Assembly (NCBI GenBank): GCA_030683105.1
Contig: JAUXMZ010000025.1
Span: 112,320-176,319 of the forward strand
DNA length: 64,000 bases
Direction: 5' to 3'
Source: Burkholderiales bacterium
GTDB lineage: Bacteria; Pseudomonadota; Gammaproteobacteria; Burkholderiales; SG8-41
Shown here: one piece after another, positions 46,833 to 55,513 of the stretch
Numbering within the stretch: the first letter of the stretch is position 1
How the letters are laid out: every line of letters begins with the position of its first letter
Program-made: the position numbers and the translations under genes
Notes under the pieces: generated by a model
Database searches by the model: none
Told to the model about the DNA's origin: nothing
The model's input: the letters and a program-made list of their open reading frames with translations, nothing else

Positions 46833-47537
46833 ATGACAGGACGGCTGATGACGGTTCTGCGTAAAGTCAACTGGGGCATGGGCATGCTGATCGCTGTTTT
46901 GGCGACGGGGTCACTCTCTGCTGATGCGCCGGATATCGCGAAGGCCCGCTACCTCTGGTCGCAAAGTCCGCACGGCGCCATGCTCGAACGCATCCTGCCG
47001 CGGGTGATCGAGCCCGGCCAGCTGCCCGAACCGAAATCGGAAGGCGCGCGCCTCGCCGCGCAATACTGCATACAGTGCCATTACCTGCCCAATCCGCAGA
47101 TGCACACCGCGGCCAACTGGGAAAAGACCGTGGAGCGCATGGTCTGGCGCATGCAGGGCAAGGGCAATATGGGCAGGCTGATGAAAGAAATGATGGATAA
47201 CGTCAAGGCGCCGCCTGAAGAAGATCTGGCAACGCTCACGCGCTATCTGCAGAAACACGGCCAGAAGGAAATCGACCCCCGGCATCCGGCGCTTGCCACC
47301 ACTGCGGGGCAGATGTTCAGCATCGCCTGCTCGCAATGCCACGCCCTGCCCGACCCGCACCGCCACACTGCGCGCGAATGGCCGAGGGTGGTACAGCGCA
47401 TGAAGCAGCATATGTCGTGGGGCAATGTCGTGGTCGGCGCCAGCGAGTTGCGCACCAATCCCGTGCTCAAGACCGAGGAAATCGTTCGCTTCCTCCAGCG
47501 CAACGCGCGACAGGAACCCTCAATACAAAAGCCTTAG
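46833..47537 (+). CDS. Dihaem c-type cytochrome, periplasmic
   Basis: 234 residues from the ATG at 46833; 46848 is an alternative. A signal sequence (WGMGMLIAVLATGSLSADA) leads to two CxxCH haem sites, CIQCH in AAQYCIQCHYLPNPQ and CSQCH in FSIACSQCHALPDPH. The two halves look like an internal duplication (CxQCHxLPxPxxHTAxxW in both). Function unknown; an electron-transfer role in the periplasm is inferred. The gene is bracketed by two CACAGAG palindromes. Confidence 0.87.
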   Translation: MTGRLMTVLRKVNWGMGMLIAVLATGSLSADAPDIAKARYLWSQSPHGAMLERILPRVIEPGQLPEPKSEGARLAAQYCIQCHYLPNPQMHTAANWEKTVERMVWRMQGKGNMGRLMKEMMDNVKAPPEEDLATLTRYLQKHGQKEIDPRHPALATTAGQMFSIACSQCHALPDPHRHTAREWPRVVQRMKQHMSWGNVVVGASELRTNPVLKTEEIVRFLQRNARQEPSIQKP

Positions 47538-47690
47538 CCACAGAGGATTCTTTATAATACCTTCATTTCAATACCCGCCTGACGGGTGCGCTTGACGGGT
47601 ACACTGAGATCACAGAGGAAAACAAGATACAAAGAGAATGATAGTCCAGGTTCTGATCTCGATTTCTCTGTGCTCTCTGTGGCTGAATAT
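47534..47690. repeat. CACAGAG palindrome with double nested module
   Basis: AGCCACAGAGG is interrupted at 47547-47601 by ATTCTTTATAATACCTTCAT, TTCAATACCCGCCTGACGGG and TGCGCTTGACGGGTA. The array resumes as CACTGAGATCACAGAGG. The right arm TTTCTCTGTGCTCTCTGTGG ends near 47685. The module has two TTC..ATACC units and two GACGGGT units, nearly the same as the copy at 24187-24241. Confidence 0.7.
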
Positions 47691-47692
47691 AT

Positions 47693-48727
47693 ATGAAAGC
47701 CATGGTCCTTGATGCACCGCGCCGCAAGCTGAAACTGGCGGAGCTGCCGATGCCGCAACCCGCGGCGGGCCAGGTGCTGATCAAGGTCCATGCCTGCGGC
47801 GTGTGCCGCACCGACCTGCACGTGGTCGATGGCGATCTTGCCGACGGCAAGCTGCCCATAATTCCCGGCCATGAAATCGTCGGCGTTGTCGCCGGAAAAG
47901 GCGCGGCGGTTGAACGCTTCAATGTCGGAGACCGCGTCGGCGTGCCCTGGCTAGGTTACACCTGCGGCACCTGCCGCTACTGCGCAAGTGGACAGGAAAA
48001 CCTGTGCGGCCATGCGCGCTTTACCGGCTACCACCTCGACGGCGGTTACGCCGAATACACGCTTGCCGATCAGCGTTATTGTTTCGCCATTCCCGATGAA
48101 TACGACGATGTCTCGGCGGCGCCCCTACTGTGCGCGGGTCTCATCGGCTACCGCTCGCTCGTCATGGCCGGCGATGCCAAGCGGCTTGGCCTTTATGGTT
48201 TCGGCGCCGCCGCGCACATCGTCGCCCAGGTCGCACGTTATCAAGGCCGCGAGATTTATGCGTTTACCCGACAAGGTGATGCTGAAGGACAGCAATTCGC
48301 GCGCCGGCTCGGCGCAGCCTGGGCCGGCGCTTCCACGACCACGCCGCCCGAACCGCTCGACGCCGCGATCATTTTTGCGCCGGTCGGCGCGCTCGTGCCG
48401 CAGGCGCTGTGCGCCACGCGCAAAGGCGGTATCGTGGTATGCGCCGGCATCCACATGAGCGACATCCCGGCCTTCCCCTATAGCCTGCTGTGGGGCGAGC
48501 GCCGCATCCAGTCGGTGGCCAATCTGACGCGCCGCGACGGTGAGGAATTCCTGAAGCTCGCGCCGCAGGTGCCGGTGCGCACGGCAACCGAGACGTTCGA
48601 TCTTACCCAGGCCAACGAAGCGCTGGCGCGGCTGCGCGAAGGGAAAATCACCGGCGCGGCGGTGCTGGTGCCGGACAGCGCGCGAGTTCCGACGTCAGCG
48701 CTTTCCCGGCGCGGCGCACAGCAATAG
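47693..48727 (+). CDS. Zinc-dependent alcohol dehydrogenase family protein
   Basis: 344 residues, medium-chain dehydrogenase fold. Catalytic zinc ligands are in [16 protein letters not shown] and IPGHEIVG; the structural zinc Cys cluster is in [19 protein letters not shown]. The nucleotide-binding turn [13 protein letters not shown] is close to, but not, the canonical GxGxxG. It resembles AdhA-type NAD(P)-dependent alcohol dehydrogenases. The substrate is unknown. It starts just after a CACAGAG palindrome and is followed by a DapA-like gene 26 nt downstream. Confidence 0.88.
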   Translation: MKAMVLDAPRRKLKLAELPMPQPAAGQVLIKVHACGVCRTDLHVVDGDLADGKLPIIPGHEIVGVVAGKGAAVERFNVGDRVGVPWLGYTCGTCRYCASGQENLCGHARFTGYHLDGGYAEYTLADQRYCFAIPDEYDDVSAAPLLCAGLIGYRSLVMAGDAKRLGLYGFGAAAHIVAQVARYQGREIYAFTRQGDAEGQQFARRLGAAWAGASTTTPPEPLDAAIIFAPVGALVPQALCATRKGGIVVCAGIHMSDIPAFPYSLLWGERRIQSVANLTRRDGEEFLKLAPQVPVRTATETFDLTQANEALARLREGKITGAAVLVPDSARVPTSALSRRGAQQ

Positions 48728-48753
48728 GCCTGGATATTTTTTTGGAGCTGATC

Positions 48754-49638
48754 ATGGCACACGATGGATTTCACGGCGTCTTTCCTTACCTGGTTTCACC
48801 GATAGACGAGCGCGGCCGGGTCAAGGACGCGGTCCTGACGCGGCTCGTGAACGATCTGATTGTCGCCGGAGTCCATGGCCTGACGCCGCTCGGCTCGACC
48901 GGTGAGTTCGCCTACTTGAATCGAGAGCAACGCCATCGCATCGTGCAGGTCGTAGTACAGGCAACGCGCCGCAGGGTGCCGGTCGTGGCCGGTGTCGCGG
49001 CGACCACCATAGCCGATGCGGTCGCGCAGGTCGAGGCTTACACGGCGCTTGGCGTCGACGGCATCCTGGGGATACTCGAAGCCTACTTTCCGCTCACCGA
49101 GGACGGCGTGGTGGCCTATTTCACCGCAATGGCAAACGCTACCGTGTTGCCGGTCGTGCTCTATACGAATCCGCAGTTTCAGCGCAGCGACCTCACGCTG
49201 CCCGCCATCGAGCGCCTCGCGAAGATAGAGAATATTTGCTATATCAAGGATGCTTCTTCGGATACGGGCCGGCTGCTCAGCATTATCAATGCCGTCGGAG
49301 ACCGCATCCGCGTATTCAGCGCTTCAGCCCATATCCCGGCCTGCGTCATGCTGATCGGGGGTGTGGGCTGGATGGCGGGTCCGGCGTGCGTCGTGCCGCG
49401 GCAAAGTGTCCAGCTTTACAATCTGTGCCGCGCCGGTAAATGGGAGGAGGCGATGCGATTGCAGCGCAGCCTCTGGCGCATGAACCGGGTCTTCGCCAAG
49501 CACAATTTGGCGGCATGCATCAAGGGTTGCCTGGAACTTCAGGGCTACGAGGTTGGCGCGCCGCTGTCGCCTCAGACACCGCTATCCGAGGCAGGTCGTG
49601 CCGAGGTCAAAAGCATTCTTGCCGACATAGGGACATAG
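48754..49638 (+). CDS. DapA-family aldolase/lyase
   Basis: 294 residues from the ATG at 48754, with GGAG 7 nt upstream. Class I aldolase TIM barrel: Schiff-base lysine K165 in CYIKDASSD, Tyr137 in LYTNPQF, and GSTGEF (48-51 STGE, where DapA has TTGE). These suit the N-acetylneuraminate lyase / dihydrodipicolinate synthase superfamily. The Ser for Thr and the absence of lysine-pathway neighbours suggest a catabolic aldolase rather than DapA itself. Substrate unknown. Confidence 0.85.
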   Translation: MAHDGFHGVFPYLVSPIDERGRVKDAVLTRLVNDLIVAGVHGLTPLGSTGEFAYLNREQRHRIVQVVVQATRRRVPVVAGVAATTIADAVAQVEAYTALGVDGILGILEAYFPLTEDGVVAYFTAMANATVLPVVLYTNPQFQRSDLTLPAIERLAKIENICYIKDASSDTGRLLSIINAVGDRIRVFSASAHIPACVMLIGGVGWMAGPACVVPRQSVQLYNLCRAGKWEEAMRLQRSLWRMNRVFAKHNLAACIKGCLELQGYEVGAPLSPQTPLSEAGRAEVKSILADIGT

Positions 49639-49739
49639 CACGTTGCGCTCACGCAGCAATGGATATGCCGAGGGCGGCCGGGATATTCTCCGGGCAGTAT
49701 AGTCGTGACAATGTAGCGGCCGTCTTTGCCAGATTGGGT

Positions 49740-49795
49740 TTAACCGCTTCACTATTCACTATTCACTCTTCACCCTTCACCAGGTTACGCCTCAC
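49740..49795. repeat. TTCACTATTCACTC array
   Basis: About six TTCAC(T/C)-based 8-nt units run from 49748 to 49786, ending at CCTCACGG, next to the 3' end of the GST gene. No clear opposite arm is present, so this is a one-armed member of the CTTCACTC-type family. Confidence 0.5.
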
Positions 49796-50415
49796 GGCAT
49801 CGCCGGCACGGCCATGCCACGCTGCACTGCCGGCCGCGCCGAGAGCGTGTCGAACCAGCGCTTCACGTGCGGAAAATCGTTGAGGTCGGTCTTGTGCCAT
49901 TCGAAGCGCGCCACCCACGGATAAGTCGCGATGTCGGCGATCGAGTATTCGTCGGCAAGATGTTCGTGATTCTCAAGGCGGTCGTTGAGCACGCCGTAGA
50001 GCCGCTGGGTTTCCCTGGTGTAGCGCTCGATCGCGTATGGCACCGGTTCCTTGGCCGCGCGCAAGTAGTGATGCACCTGGCCGAACATCGGACCGACGCC
50101 GCCCATCTGGAACATCACCCATTGCATCGCATCGTACTTGCCGCGCGCCGACTGCGACAGGAACTTGCTGGTCTTGTCGGCGAGGTAAAGCAGGATCGCT
50201 CCCGACTCCATCATCGCGTAGGGCTTGCCGTCCGGTCCTTCGGAATCGACGATCGCCGGAATCTTGCTGTTGGGGCTGATCGCGATGAATTCGGGCGTGA
50301 ACTGATCGTTCTTGCCAATGTTGATGGGATGAACGTTGTAAGGCAGGCCGCATTCCTCGAGCATGATGGAAACCTTGCGGCCGTTGGGCGTAGTCCAGGT
50401 GTAAAGATCGATCAT
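49792..50415 (-). CDS. Glutathione S-transferase (YfcG/YghU-like)
   Basis: 207 residues. The N-terminal thioredoxin-like domain has YTWTTPNGRKVSIMLEECGL, PNSKIPAIVD and MMESGAILLYLAD; the C-terminal helical domain has ADEYSIADIATYPWV. The T-x-N-G-x-K pattern is that of the bacterial Nu-class YfcG/YghU group, some of which act as disulfide-bond reductases. Cytoplasmic. A CACAGAG palindrome separates it from cca upstream. Confidence 0.92.
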   Translation of the reverse strand: MIDLYTWTTPNGRKVSIMLEECGLPYNVHPINIGKNDQFTPEFIAISPNSKIPAIVDSEGPDGKPYAMMESGAILLYLADKTSKFLSQSARGKYDAMQWVMFQMGGVGPMFGQVHHYLRAAKEPVPYAIERYTRETQRLYGVLNDRLENHEHLADEYSIADIATYPWVARFEWHKTDLNDFPHVKRWFDTLSARPAVQRGMAVPAMP

Positions 50416-50457
50416 GACTTCTCCTGTTTTGTTTACTCAAATCCGCTATAAACAATT

Positions 50458-50574
50458 GCAACAGAGGTCACAGAGATCACAAAGGTAAAAACAAACAGCG
50501 AAAATCTATTTCCCCGCCATTAGAAATGATCGGCTGTGTTTTCTCTGTGATCTCTGTGTTCTCTGTGGCTAATT
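50458..50574. repeat. CACAGAG palindrome
   Basis: CAACAGAGGTCACAGAGATC and ACAAAGG (50458-50484) face TTTTCTCTGTGATCTCTGTG and TTCTCTGTGGCTAA (50538-50572). The loop of about 50 nt is unrelated to those of the other copies. It lies between the GST start and the cca end. Confidence 0.7.
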
Positions 50575-50584
50575 TAGTTCGTCT

Positions 50585-51691
50585 TTAATTTGCATCGAGA
50601 GCGCGGCGCAAAGCTTCCAGCCGCGCCGTGGTGATGCGATCGCGGATATCGCCATCCTTGCCCGCGGCCTGCGCAATCTCTCCAGCGTCGACTGCCGCCG
50701 CCTGCCACGCGTGCTCCAGTCTGGCGCGTGCCGCCGGCGCTGACGGCTTGGCGGTCAGCGCCGCCGTCATCAGATCGGTAAAGCGCCCGGGCCGGCGCCA
50801 CGCATCCGCGACGTTGAACAGTTCGAGCAGGGTTGCGGCATCAAGCGCTGCAGCATCGACAATGGCATGGGCATGGCGCGCCGCGAGCAGCGCCAGGTCG
50901 CGGCATGCGGCAGGCGCGCGCAGACGCTCGGCAAGCGCTTCGACCGCGAGCGGCGCCAGCGTGCGCGCCAGCACCGCGAACCGTACTTCGAGCGCTGACC
51001 CGGCCTGCGCCGCGGCATCCAGCGCATCGAGCGCCGCGCCGCCGTCTGCGCCGGGCTCGAACAGCGCATCGATCTCGGGCATGACTCGATTAAGTGCACC
51101 GCACTCACGCAGCACCCTGAACATGCGCGAGGGGTGCTGTTCCATCAGGCCGCTCGCCACTTCCTGCCATACGCGCTCAGCGACCAGCGCATCGGCCTCG
51201 CCTTCTTTCACCATGCTGCACATCAGCGCCTGGGTTTCGGGAGCGACGGCAAAGCCGAAACGCGCCGCGAAGCGCGCCACGCGCAGGATGCGCACCGGAT
51301 CCTCGGCGAACGCCGGGCTTACGTGGCGCAGCACGCCGGCCTCGAGGTCAGCCGCGCCATGATACGGGTCGGTGATGCCGCCCTGCTCGTCTTTGGCAAT
51401 GGCGTTGATCGTGAGATCGCGCCGCGCCAGGTCCTGCTCCAGCGTGACATCGGGCGCCGCGCTGATTTCGAAGCCGTGATAGCCGCGCGCGACCTTACGC
51501 TCGGTGCGCGCCAGCGCGTATTCCTCGTGGGTCTTGGGATGCAGGAATACCGGGAAATCCTTGCCCACCGGCCTGTAACCCAGCCTGACCATCTCCTCGG
51601 GCGAGGCGCCGACCACGACATAATCGCGGTCCTTGACTGGCAGGCCCAGCAATTCGTCGCGCACCGCGCCACCTACGGAATAGATCTTCAT
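50585..51691 (-). CDS. cca: CCA-adding tRNA nucleotidyltransferase with degenerate HD domain
   Basis: Adds or repairs the 3' CCA of tRNAs. 368 residues. The class II head domain is intact: [23 protein letters not shown] (catalytic Asp pair), [26 protein letters not shown] and [18 protein letters not shown]. Longer relatives (about 410 residues in E. coli) carry a C-terminal HD phosphohydrolase domain. Here the matching region reads [18 protein letters not shown] and [12 protein letters not shown], without the His-Asp pair, and the C-terminus is shorter. CCA addition should be retained, the phosphatase activity lost. Confidence 0.93.
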   Translation of the reverse strand: MKIYSVGGAVRDELLGLPVKDRDYVVVGASPEEMVRLGYRPVGKDFPVFLHPKTHEEYALARTERKVARGYHGFEISAAPDVTLEQDLARRDLTINAIAKDEQGGITDPYHGAADLEAGVLRHVSPAFAEDPVRILRVARFAARFGFAVAPETQALMCSMVKEGEADALVAERVWQEVASGLMEQHPSRMFRVLRECGALNRVMPEIDALFEPGADGGAALDALDAAAQAGSALEVRFAVLARTLAPLAVEALAERLRAPAACRDLALLAARHAHAIVDAAALDAATLLELFNVADAWRRPGRFTDLMTAALTAKPSAPAARARLEHAWQAAAVDAGEIAQAAGKDGDIRDRITTARLEALRRALDAN

Positions 51692-51692
51692 A

Positions 51693-51806
51693 AGGCGGTA
51701 ATTGGTAATTGGTGATTAGTGAATGGTGCGCCCATCCTTCCTCCGCCACCGACAGAAGCCAGGAAAACGGTGTTACTCCTCACTCCTCACCCCTCACTCC
51801 TCACTT
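51693..51806. repeat. GGTAATTGGTGATTAG / CTCCTCACTCCTCAC array
   Basis: GGTAATTGGTAATTGGTGA and TTAGTGAATGGTG units (51696-51729) and TTACTCCTCACTCCTCACC, CCTCACTCCTCACTTG units (51773-51808) fill the cca-GST gap. The distal units encode the last codons and stop (QVRSEG) of the GST gene. Confidence 0.5.
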
Positions 51807-52461
51807 GTGCATAGGGCTCGTCGGCCGCTACGAACTCGGTTTCAAGGAGCGCCGCCGCCATCCATTCCCGCACCGAGGACAGCGCGCACACGGCATCGGC
51901 ATAGGCTTGCGCCTGCGGCGGCAACGCCACGGCATGGGTCATGAAGCGCATCACCACGGGCGCATAGTAGGCGTCGGCAACACTGAAGCGGCCGAACAGC
52001 ATGTCTCCCTGCCCGGCATGGCGTTCCCGGCAGGAGTGCCAGATGGCGACGATATGGTCGATGTCATGCTGCACCTCCGGGCTCATGCCTTTGCCGGGAA
52101 AGCTGCTGCGGATATTCATCGGCATGGCGCGGCGCAGATTGCGGAAACCGGCGTGCATTTCGGCGCAGATCGATCGCGCTAGCTGCCGCGCCCGGGTCTC
52201 TGCGGGCCACAACTGTTTATCCGGAAACATTTCCGCCGCGGTTTCGCAGATCGCCAGAGAATCCCACACCGGCCCGGAACCGACCAACAGGACCGGCACC
52301 TGGCCTGCCGGAGAATATTGGCGTGCCTCGGCAATGTGCCCGGCATCGTCAAACTTGAGCTGAACTTCCTCGAACGCAATACCCGCTTCGCGCAGCAGCA
52401 CCCACGGCCGCATCGACCACGAAGAATAATTCTTGTTGCCGATGACGAGCTTAAGAGCCAT
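51787..52461 (-). CDS. Glutathione S-transferase family protein
   Basis: 224 residues. The N-terminal domain has LVIGNKNYSSWSMRPWVLL, where the S-x-S-x-x-x-R-P segment suits a Ser-type GST active site, then QYSPAGQVPVLLVG and DSLAICETAAEMFP; the C-terminal domain contains RFSVADAYYAPVVMRF. The last six residues and stop are encoded by CTCACTCCT repeat units. It is 6 nt downstream of the NDUFA9-like gene, so probably co-transcribed. Confidence 0.9.
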   Translation of the reverse strand: MALKLVIGNKNYSSWSMRPWVLLREAGIAFEEVQLKFDDAGHIAEARQYSPAGQVPVLLVGSGPVWDSLAICETAAEMFPDKQLWPAETRARQLARSICAEMHAGFRNLRRAMPMNIRSSFPGKGMSPEVQHDIDHIVAIWHSCRERHAGQGDMLFGRFSVADAYYAPVVMRFMTHAVALPPQAQAYADAVCALSSVREWMAAALLETEFVAADEPYAQVRSEG

Positions 52462-52467
52462 GCGCGT

Positions 52468-53403
52468 CTATCTGCTCGCGCGCAAGCGTTGGTAACGCGC
52501 ACGCGGTGTTGCGCCCGGCCTCAGCCATGCGGGGGCCACCGCTTCAAGCGCGGCCGGCCGGATACCCAACGGAAAATCGCAATTACATACACTGTCGACC
52601 TTCATCGAGTAGTAGTTGTCGCGCGTCATGAGTTTCACCGGCAGCAGTTCCATCGCAAACGCCTGCCAATAGGACAGCCTGTCGTTCAGACCGATGACGG
52701 GGCGCGGCCGGCCTATGGTCATGCCGACGAATTCAACCAGTTCCCGCAGCGTGTAGACCCGGGGGCCGCACACATCGTAGGCGCGACCGACACTTTGCAG
52801 GTTCTCCATGCTCTTCACGAATGCCCGCGCGACGTCTTCGACAAACACCGGCTGGAAACGCGCGTTCGGGCTGGCCAGCAGCACCACCGGCAGCACGCGC
52901 TGCAGTTGCGCAAACAGATTGAGGAAGGTGTCGCCGCGGCCAAACACCACGGAAGGGCGGAACAGCGTCACCTCCAGCCCGGAATCGCGGACGATGGCTT
53001 CGCCCTCCCCTTTGGTGCGCAAATAGGCGCTGGCCGCGCCGGGATCGGCATTGAGCGCGCTCATGTGCAGCAGCCGCCGCACGCCGTGTTGCCGGCACGC
53101 GGCCGCGATCTTGCGCGGCAGTTCGACATGCGCCGCGGTAAAGCTGTTGTTGCCGCGCCCGTCGTGCAACACACCGACCAGGTTGATCACCGCATCGCAG
53201 CCGGCGATGACCTGCGATAACTGCCCGGCATCTTGGATATCGGCAGCGACCACATCCACGGTCGGCAACAGTATCAGCGCCTTGGCCCGTTCGCGGTCCC
53301 GCGCCGGCACTCGCACCCGGTAACCCTGGGCAGCGAGCCTCTGGCAGACGTGACGACCGATAAACCCCGAGCCACCGATCACACATACCGTGGTGATATC
53401 CAT
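52468..53403 (-). CDS. Complex I NDUFA9-like NAD-binding SDR protein
   Basis: 311 residues, atypical extended SDR. The dinucleotide motif VCVIGGSGFIGRHVCQRL is at the N-terminus, followed by NLVGVLHDGRGN, LLHMSALNADPGAASAYLRT and GEAIVRDSGLEVTLFRPSVV (two partly quoted), then FQPVFVEDVARAFV. These are features of the NDUFA9 / complex-I-associated family, also related to nucleoside-sugar epimerases. No nuo genes are in the window. A role in quinone or NADH dehydrogenase assembly is an inference from the family. Confidence 0.87.
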   Translation of the reverse strand: MDITTVCVIGGSGFIGRHVCQRLAAQGYRVRVPARDRERAKALILLPTVDVVAADIQDAGQLSQVIAGCDAVINLVGVLHDGRGNNSFTAAHVELPRKIAAACRQHGVRRLLHMSALNADPGAASAYLRTKGEGEAIVRDSGLEVTLFRPSVVFGRGDTFLNLFAQLQRVLPVVLLASPNARFQPVFVEDVARAFVKSMENLQSVGRAYDVCGPRVYTLRELVEFVGMTIGRPRPVIGLNDRLSYWQAFAMELLPVKLMTRDNYYSMKVDSVCNCDFPLGIRPAALEAVAPAWLRPGATPRARYQRLRASR

Positions 53404-53449
53404 TGCCGTTCCTTGTATAAGTATTTGTTTATATTACATTAATTTATAA

Positions 53450-55390
53450 TCACGGGGTATCGCCCAACCCGGATTCCTTGCCACGGTTGCGCGGCGCGAC
53501 GACCCCCAGGCGCTGCTTCAGCGTCTGGGTCTGCTGGCCCAGCACATGGGCGTAATAGGTGGCATTCGCCATCACTTTTTTGACATAGTCGCGCGTCTCG
53601 TTGAACGGGATGGTCTCGGCATAGGCCGCGCCCTCAATCGCGGTCTCTGGCCGCCAGCCGCGGGCCCGGCCCGGTCCGGCATTGTACGCCGCGGATGCCA
53701 GCACCGGATGGCTGTCCAGCGTATCGAGCACATGCCGCAGATAATAGGTGCCAAGGCTGATATTGGTGTCGATTTCCGACACGTCCGACCAGCGCCAATT
53801 CCTGAGACCAAGCTTGCCGGCCACCCATTTCGCGGTGCCTGGCATCAGTTGCATCAGGCCGCTCGCGCCAACACGCGATTTCGCGCTGGCGATAAACCGG
53901 CTCTCCTGGCGGATCAGGCCATAGACCCATGCCTCATCGAGCTTCATCTCGCCAGCGCGCACCTTCATCACGTTGCGATAGGGTGCAAGGTAGCGCAGAT
54001 TGAAGTCGTGCAGCATGACGGTTTTGTCAGCGGTATTGATGGCACGGTCGTAGACGCCGTTGCTCAGCGCTACTTCCGCCGCCGCGAGCAGCTGTCTGTC
54101 GTCAAAGCCGCGGATCGCCCAGATCCACTCGCGCACGCCTTCCAGGCGCAGATCGAGGCGAATTAACGCCAGCGCGCGCTTGATGCCCGGGAGCTGGCTG
54201 ATCGCGGCCACGTCTGCGGCGCCGGGTTTGAATGTGGTGGCCGGACTGGCGACTCTGGCGCCAAGCTCCTCGGTCGCGAGCTGCCCGTAGAAATTGAATT
54301 CATCGGCAAGCGGCGTCAAAATGACTGCCGCTTCCTCGTTGCGTCCCAGTGCTTTCAGCGCCCGCGCCTTCCAATAGCGCCAGCTTGCATCGGCGCTTTC
54401 CCTGCCCGTCATGGCTTCTGTCGCCGCGATGACTTCCCCCCAGTTTCCGGCGCGCAGTGCGGCGCGCGCCTTCCAGGCCAGCTGCACATCGCTCATGTCA
54501 CCGGCCTTTGCAAACCAGGACAGCGCCTCCGGATCGTGGCGCATCGCGCCAAGATGGGCGATCAGCCCCCACGCATAGCCGCGCTCGTCATCGCTGAAGC
54601 GATCTTCCAGTCGCGACCAGTGCGCCGCCGCCTGTTGCGGCGCAGTGCGAGCCAGGCGATGCACCGCAAACAGGATAGTTTCCCGTCCGGCGCGACTCTT
54701 GAAATCAAAATGCCGCTTGTCGAGATACCCGGCAGGATTGGAGGAAATCGCGGCCCACTGCCCGGTGTCGGCAGCTTGTGAAGCCGGCAGGGATTCGGCG
54801 ACGCGGCGTGCCAGCCCGACCTGCCCCGCTTCCAGCGCCAGCCGGATGCGCGACCACAAGTCGTCGGCCGACAGCATTTTCGCCTCGACCAGCGCGCCGA
54901 ACAGCGGATTGCAGCTCTCGGGAATCGTGTGCGACACGAACCACAGCGGCCGCGCTTCCCGCAGCGCATGGGTATCGTGCCTGACCCTGGATTGCAGCGC
55001 ATAGCAGGTCATTTCGATATCGTCGCTGACGAGATTCGGCAGTTCGGCATCGAACATGTCCCACTGCTGGTTCCTGCCAAGCTGCTTCAGCCAGTCGACA
55101 CGCAGCCGTTCGGACAGGGGGCTGTTGCGATAGGCGGCGAGAAAAGCCCGAATGTCCCTGGGGTCGGCTGCCACCAGCTTCACCTGCAACTGCCAGTAAA
55201 CAGCATAAGGCTCGAGCAGATGGCCGTCGAGGCGCTTGGCCAGCAGCGCGAGTTTCCTGCTGTCGCCGACGCGAAACGCCTCGCGCGCGGCGAGCACATC
55301 ATCGTCCCCGCCCGCACCGCACGCAAGCGAGGCAAACACGATCATCCCGCAACCCAGGAGCATCCTGGCGTTCAAAGCGATGGCTGTCAT
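53450..55390 (-). CDS. slt: Soluble-type lytic murein transglycosylase
   Basis: 646 residues. A signal peptide (about 1-26, ending SLACGAG) is followed by a long superhelical U-domain of alpha-alpha repeats (residues ~30-460) and the C-terminal SLT catalytic domain. The catalytic Glu is in GLIRQESRFIASAKSRVGAS, then LMQLMPGTAKWVAGKLG, TYYLRHVLDTLDSHPVLASA (in part) and AAYNAGPGRARGW. It cleaves peptidoglycan glycan strands in the periplasm to anhydro-muropeptides, the substrates imported by AmpG-type permeases. Confidence 0.95.
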   Translation of the reverse strand: MTAIALNARMLLGCGMIVFASLACGAGGDDDVLAAREAFRVGDSRKLALLAKRLDGHLLEPYAVYWQLQVKLVAADPRDIRAFLAAYRNSPLSERLRVDWLKQLGRNQQWDMFDAELPNLVSDDIEMTCYALQSRVRHDTHALREARPLWFVSHTIPESCNPLFGALVEAKMLSADDLWSRIRLALEAGQVGLARRVAESLPASQAADTGQWAAISSNPAGYLDKRHFDFKSRAGRETILFAVHRLARTAPQQAAAHWSRLEDRFSDDERGYAWGLIAHLGAMRHDPEALSWFAKAGDMSDVQLAWKARAALRAGNWGEVIAATEAMTGRESADASWRYWKARALKALGRNEEAAVILTPLADEFNFYGQLATEELGARVASPATTFKPGAADVAAISQLPGIKRALALIRLDLRLEGVREWIWAIRGFDDRQLLAAAEVALSNGVYDRAINTADKTVMLHDFNLRYLAPYRNVMKVRAGEMKLDEAWVYGLIRQESRFIASAKSRVGASGLMQLMPGTAKWVAGKLGLRNWRWSDVSEIDTNISLGTYYLRHVLDTLDSHPVLASAAYNAGPGRARGWRPETAIEGAAYAETIPFNETRDYVKKVMANATYYAHVLGQQTQTLKQRLGVVAPRNRGKESGLGDTP

Positions 55391-55513
55391 ATTGCGATAA
55401 TTATTCTACTGGTTTCGGCAAACTGAACAGAAATTAGACAAGGCCGGCGCGCATATGTTTCCTGGCGGCCCTCGCCAGGAAACGCCCGCAACCCATTCGG
55501 CTGCGGCGGCCTG

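Noticed and set aside
48754..49638. Identification as the lysine-pathway enzyme DapA itself
   Set aside because: STGE replaces the usual TTGE and no lysine genes adjoin; only superfamily membership is supported.
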